A DNA stretch of 8,376 nucleotides, from positions 1-8,376 of the forward strand of contig JAJDEC010000273.1 in assembly GCA_029259995.1 (NCBI GenBank), in the 5' to 3' direction. The stretch comes from Phycisphaerae bacterium (GTDB lineage Bacteria; Planctomycetota; Phycisphaerae; UBA1845; UTPLA1). Below, piece after piece: positions 5,651-8,376 of the stretch. Each line of letters opens with the position of its first letter. Position 1 is the stretch's first letter. The notes under the pieces are model-generated. The model ran no database searches. It saw only the letters and a list, made by a program, of their open reading frames with translations, and was not told where the DNA came from. The position numbers and the translations under genes were made by a program.

Positions 5651-6949
5651 CTAGTTCGCGCCGTCATTCGACGGTTTTCGAAGCAGCCGCCGAGCCTTCA
5701 TTTCAAATCTTGGAAGCGTTCCCGGCTTCACGAATTCCACGATCGGTCGAAAACTCAAACGGTCTCGGATCGCGGCCGTCACGCCGGCCAGAAGCGATTT
5801 TGTCTCGGCGGACGGCGTGGGTTCGATCACGATTTTCAACTCGGACATCGCCCTGGCGTCTGTGACTTCCAATCGGAATTCAGCGATTTCTGAAAACTCC
5901 CGGAGTATAGCCTCGATTGCCGTCGGAAACACATTGTTGCCGCGAATGACGATCATGTCGTCGATCCGTCCCAGGATGCCCCCGTCTAGACGGGCGAAAT
6001 GTCGCCGGCAGGTACACAATTCGCGTCGCAAATGGACGTGATCGCCCGTGCGATAGCGAATGAGCGGTGCGCCCCAGCGGCCCAGATTCGTCAGAACCAG
6101 TTCGCCGGCGCCATCCTGTCGGATTTCGCCGGAAGCAGGATCGCGAATCTCGGCGATGAATTCGGATTCGTTGACATGCAGTCCGCCGGGTGATTCAAGG
6201 CACTCGAAGGCGTAGGGGCCCAGTTCCGTCATTCCGGAGTGGTCGAACACCCGTGCGCCCCAGCCGGATTCCATGGCGGCACGAACAGCGGGAATGCTGC
6301 CGCCCGGCTCGCCCGCCACGAACAGCGCGCGAACGCTTGACGCCGGCAGGTCGATGCCTTCGTTTCGGGCGACTTCCGCCATGCGCAGGGCATAGGTTGG
6401 CGTACAGCCGATGACTGTCACTGCGTTGTCGAGGAGGAACTTCAATCGCGCCGTCGTCGTCATTCCGCCGGCGGGCAGCGAGAGATTCCCCATTGACACG
6501 GCGCTCTCGAAGCCTGCCCAGAAGCCGATGAACGGACCGAATGAAAACGGAAACACGAAACGATCCGTCTGCATGACGCCGGCGGCTCGATAGATCGTGT
6601 GCCAGAGGCGATGCCACCAGGCCCAGTCGCACGGGCGATCAAGCCAGCGCATGGGGACGCCGGCCGAGCCGGAGGTCTGGTGAAAGCGAACGTAGTCGTT
6701 CAACGGAAAGCTGAGATTGGTTCCGAATGGAGGATTTGCGGCCTGATCGGCTTGAATCTCCGCTCGCGTTGTGAATGGCAGTTTGGACCAATCCGCGGCG
6801 GCCAATTCCGGATCGATGCCCTGGAGTTTCTTCTGATAGAACGCGTTGTCCGGCAGTATGGCATCGAGCATGGCGTACAGCTTCTCGCGCTGCACAATGC
6901 GGATGGCGGCCGGAGTCAGTGTTTCGAGTTTCTCGTCGAGAAACGGCAT
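5651..6949 (-). CDS. PaaK-like AMP-forming CoA ligase (phenylacetate-CoA ligase family)
   Basis: The enzyme should join a carboxylic acid, probably aromatic, to CoA through an acyl-adenylate in the cytoplasm. From the ATG at 6949 it has 432 residues, the usual length of the family, and its opening MPFLDEKLETLTPAA aligns with the normal PaaK N terminus. Motifs in order are HQTSGSAGVPM (90-100, phosphate loop), FVAGEPGG (210-217), DHSGMTELGP (236-245), YRTGDH (299-304), a CTCRRHFARLDG segment (312-323) like the family's C-x-C-G-R-T-x-P-R, GRIDDMIVIRGNNVFP (327-342), and LPRFEMKARR (412-421) with the probable adenylation lysine Lys418. All core motifs are present, so it should be active, but the substrate cannot be told. 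The frame is open 45 codons further upstream to a GTG at 7084, but that extension has no family counterpart and overlaps the promoter of the divergent gene. No good Shine-Dalgarno precedes either start. Confidence 0.9.
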   Translation of the reverse strand: MPFLDEKLETLTPAAIRIVQREKLYAMLDAILPDNAFYQKKLQGIDPELAAADWSKLPFTTRAEIQADQAANPPFGTNLSFPLNDYVRFHQTSGSAGVPMRWLDRPCDWAWWHRLWHTIYRAAGVMQTDRFVFPFSFGPFIGFWAGFESAVSMGNLSLPAGGMTTTARLKFLLDNAVTVIGCTPTYALRMAEVARNEGIDLPASSVRALFVAGEPGGSIPAVRAAMESGWGARVFDHSGMTELGPYAFECLESPGGLHVNESEFIAEIRDPASGEIRQDGAGELVLTNLGRWGAPLIRYRTGDHVHLRRELCTCRRHFARLDGGILGRIDDMIVIRGNNVFPTAIEAILREFSEIAEFRLEVTDARAMSELKIVIEPTPSAETKSLLAGVTAAIRDRLSFRPIVEFVKPGTLPRFEMKARRLLRKPSNDGAN

Positions 6950-6956
6950 GCCGGGG

Positions 6957-6962
6957 ATTCTA
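6957..6962 (-). promoter_or_regulatory. Possible -10 box TAGAAT right before the ligase start
   Basis: On the minus strand TAGAAT lies 7 nt before the ATG at 6949. If it is a -10 box, transcription would start at or within a base of the ATG and the mRNA would be leaderless, which would fit the missing ribosome site. No -35 match is seen at 17 or 18 nt. A chance AT-rich hexamer is a real alternative. Confidence 0.25.
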
Positions 6963-7077
6963 AATGATGCGGCGAGATTCGCGACATGTCGGCAATCCCA
7001 AACACTGGCGAGATCGAGGCTGTCGGCCCGCGTTGACCCCGAATCCGGGCGCAATCGTTCATCCGGCGAATTCCCCT

Positions 7078-7106
7078 TTTCCACAAGCGACGACGGTCCA
7101 TATACT
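7078..7106 (+). promoter_or_regulatory. Probable sigma-70-like promoter of the PEP mutase-family gene
   Basis: TTTCCA (7078-7083, 4 of 6 to TTGACA) and TATACT (7101-7106, 5 of 6 to TATAAT) are separated by exactly 17 nt. A start near 7113 would give a leader of about 34 nt before the ATG at 7147, containing the ribosome site GGGAG. It is the best -35/-10 pair in the window. It overlaps the GTG at 7084 on the other strand, which argues against that codon being the ligase start. Confidence 0.45.
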
Positions 7107-7132
7107 CAGCGGGATTGATTTGGGCCATATTT

Positions 7133-7137
7133 GGGAG
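7133..7137 (+). promoter_or_regulatory. Ribosome-binding site GGGAG
   Basis: GGGAG ends 9 nt before the ATG at 7147 and 18 nt before the next in-frame ATG at 7156. This spacing decides for 7147 as the start. Confidence 0.6.
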
Positions 7138-7146
7138 TAACGACGA

Positions 7147-7989
7147 ATGTCCGCAATGACCCAGTCGAGACGTGTATTTCGAGCACTCCATGCGTCGGGT
7201 TGCTTTGTCATGCCCAATCCGTGGGACGCCGGTTCGACGCGATACTTGTGTTCGCTGGGCTTTCCGGCCATGGCGACGACCAGTGCCGGTCTCAGCTTCT
7301 CACATGCATTGCCGGATCTGGCTGACGCTCTGCCGCGAGATGCCGTCATTGATCACATCCGACAGATTGTGACCGCCGCGGGGAGTACACCTGTGAATGC
7401 CGACTTTCAGTCGGGCTATGCGGACACGCCTGAAGGCGTCGAAGAAAGCGTGCGGCGGTGTATCGAGACGGGCGTTGCCGGTCTGTCGATCGAAGACGCG
7501 ACGGGGCGGCCGAACGCGCCGCTGTTCGAAGTCGACGTGGCCCTGGAACGACTGCGTGCGGCCCGACGCGCGATCGACGCATCGGGATGCGACGTCTTGC
7601 TGACAGCTCGGGCGGAGTGCTTTCTTGTTGGGCACAGCGATCCACTGAACGAGTCGATCCGTCGATTGCAGGCGTTTGCGGAAGCGGGGGCGGATGTGCT
7701 CTACGCGCCCGGGCTGGATCGTCGCGAGGACATCACTGCGGTCGTCAGCGCGGTACATCCGAAGCCGATTAACGTCCTCGTCAGCAGCAATGCGGGGCTA
7801 AGCGTTTCCGAACTTGCGGATCTCGGGGTTCGTCGGATCAGCGTCGGCTCTGCGATGGCGCGCGTCGCCTGGGGGGCGTTCATGGCGTCGGCGCGCGCGA
7901 TCAGCGAGTCGGGGCGATTTGACAGTTTCTCGGCGGCCGCGCCGTTTGCCGAACTCAATGCACTGTTTGGTCGTGCTGGGGACGCCTGA
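7147..7989 (+). CDS. Isocitrate lyase/PEP mutase superfamily protein (PrpB-like, COG2513 type)
   Basis: This is a 280-residue cytoplasmic TIM-barrel enzyme. Family motifs in order are MPNPWDAGS (22-30), ATTSAGLSFS (43-52), NADFQSGYADTPEGV (84-98) with acidic residues likely to hold Mg2+, GLSIEDATG (112-120), LLTARAE (151-157), DPLNESIRRLQAFAEAGAD (165-183) and ISVGS (231-235). The family acts on C-C or P-C bonds of 2-oxo and related carboxylic acids and includes methylisocitrate lyase, PEP mutase, carboxyPEP mutase and oxaloacetate decarboxylase. The K-K-C-G-H loop of isocitrate and methylisocitrate lyases is absent: the stretch after IEDATG reads RPNAPLFEVD with no cysteine. It is therefore probably not a true lyase of that type, and annotation as prpB would be unsafe. 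No phosphonate genes are near. It diverges from the CoA ligase across about 197 bp and has its own promoter and ribosome site. Confidence 0.92.
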   Translation: MSAMTQSRRVFRALHASGCFVMPNPWDAGSTRYLCSLGFPAMATTSAGLSFSHALPDLADALPRDAVIDHIRQIVTAAGSTPVNADFQSGYADTPEGVEESVRRCIETGVAGLSIEDATGRPNAPLFEVDVALERLRAARRAIDASGCDVLLTARAECFLVGHSDPLNESIRRLQAFAEAGADVLYAPGLDRREDITAVVSAVHPKPINVLVSSNAGLSVSELADLGVRRISVGSAMARVAWGAFMASARAISESGRFDSFSAAAPFAELNALFGRAGDA

Positions 7990-8028
7990 TCAAAGACTTA
8001 CCGAAACTCGGGCGTGGGCAATGGGGCG

Positions 8029-8065
8029 GCGACCGGGCATGAAGTCTGAACATCATGCCAGTCGC
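8029..8065 (+). terminator. Long hairpin after the PEP mutase-family gene, probable transcript end
   Basis: GCGAC (8029-8033) pairs with GTCGC (8061-8065), and GGCATGA (8036-8042) pairs with TCATGCC (8053-8059), with a small internal loop and a 10-nt apical loop. An alternative outer stem uses CGACCG (8030-8035) with CGGTCG (8065-8070). It begins 39 nt after the stop codon. Only a weak T-rich patch (ATTATTCGGTT) follows, so efficient Rho-independent termination is uncertain. Confidence 0.5.
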
Positions 8066-8194
8066 GGTCGATTATTCGGTTCATCACGGATTTGCGGGAC
8101 GAGGGCGTGTCGCGCTGCGGAAGACGACGGCTAATCACGCACAGGAAGTTGGAAAGTGCGCCGCAAAGGATTCCGTAGGGATCCATTGAGAATG

Positions 8195-8217
8195 GCCCAG
8201 CGATTGATCGCTCGGGC
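8195..8217. repeat. 10-bp hairpin with a single bulge
   Basis: GCCC (8195-8198) plus AGCGAT (8199-8204) pair with ATCGCT (8207-8212) plus GGGC (8214-8217), with one bulged C at 8213 and a nominal 2-nt loop; the innermost pair probably opens to give a 4-nt loop. There is no T-run. It may be an inverted repeat, an RNA structure or a binding dyad. Confidence 0.4.
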
Positions 8218-8376
8218 ACGCTCCGATTACCTATTTCCGTCCCGGAGGGCAACTCCGTGAACTGAAGGCGTCGAATGGCCCGCCCGGAGGGCGCACGTTG
8301 GTTGCCAGAGCCTTCAGGCCTTTTCCTTACCCACAAATCAAGGGTGGCTTTTCGGTCATGAGTTCGGCACCTTGAA

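Larger units (their letters stand above)
7990..8376. other. 387-bp region without a convincing gene, rich in hairpins
   Basis: No frame on either strand has recognisable protein content. It contains a long hairpin at 8029-8065, a second at 8195-8217, smaller ones at 8243-8257 and 8281-8293, and two exact copies of CCCGGAGGGC (8241-8250 and 8283-8292). It could be the 3' flank of the upstream gene plus a dispersed repeat or a small RNA. Nothing decides among these. Confidence 0.5.

Noticed and set aside
6950..7084. GTG 7084 as the start of the CoA ligase
   Set aside because: The added 45 residues match nothing in the PaaK family, there is no ribosome site, and the codon overlaps the likely promoter of the divergent gene.
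8310..8324. GCCTTCAGGC followed by CTTTT as a Rho-independent terminator on the plus strand
   Set aside because: The stem is only 4 bp with a 2-nt loop and no gene ends near enough to need it.
7998..8336. A 112-codon open frame on the minus strand in the right-hand gap
   Set aside because: It starts at a TTG with no ribosome site, has mixed third-position use unlike the GC-biased neighbours, no recognisable motif, and crosses all the hairpins.
1..8376. CRISPR arrays, tRNA or rRNA genes, insertion sequences
   Set aside because: No regularly spaced repeats, no cloverleaf or rRNA-like sequence, and no transposase or integrase motif was seen on either strand.

Overview
The window is GC-rich (about 60% by eye) and reads as a chromosomal piece of a planctomycete or a close relative. 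The main evidence is two exported PQQ-type beta-propeller proteins of kinds that are abundant in that phylum: one begins its mature part with DWPAWRGPAHNG, the other carries the PHNLATCSP and SNGVDEGH signatures. This assignment is an inference from protein style; there is no rRNA or other phylogenetic marker here.

Layout. Five genes lie on the minus strand and one on the plus strand. In minus-strand transcription order: a PaaK-like AMP-forming CoA ligase (6949-5651); a large exported protein with a beta-propeller, an Ig-like region and a C-terminal concanavalin-like region (5572-3191); a second exported beta-propeller protein (3079-1538); a small His- and Met-rich four-helix membrane protein (1308-940); and a second, different adenylate-forming enzyme that runs off the left edge (786-1). 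On the plus strand, divergent from the CoA ligase, is an isocitrate lyase/PEP mutase superfamily enzyme (7147-7989). The last ~390 bases contain no convincing gene but several stable hairpins.

How the genes may work together. The ligase and the 793-residue propeller protein are 78 bp apart and could be co-transcribed. The two propeller genes are 111 bp apart. The gaps before the membrane-protein gene (229 bp) and before the left-edge gene (153 bp) are long enough for separate promoters. The two propeller proteins should act outside the cytoplasm, while the two adenylating enzymes and the PEP mutase-like enzyme are cytoplasmic. No single pathway connects them convincingly, and I do not claim a new system.

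The most notable unexplained signal is a two-part motif, GTTCGTTACGG followed by GTGACGGAT, present in two intergenic regions 2.2 kb apart (884-914 and 3121-3146) with different internal spacing. Others are a nested inverted-repeat structure at 851-927, a strong hairpin after the PEP mutase-like gene (8029-8065), and a periplasmic histidine cluster in the small membrane protein.
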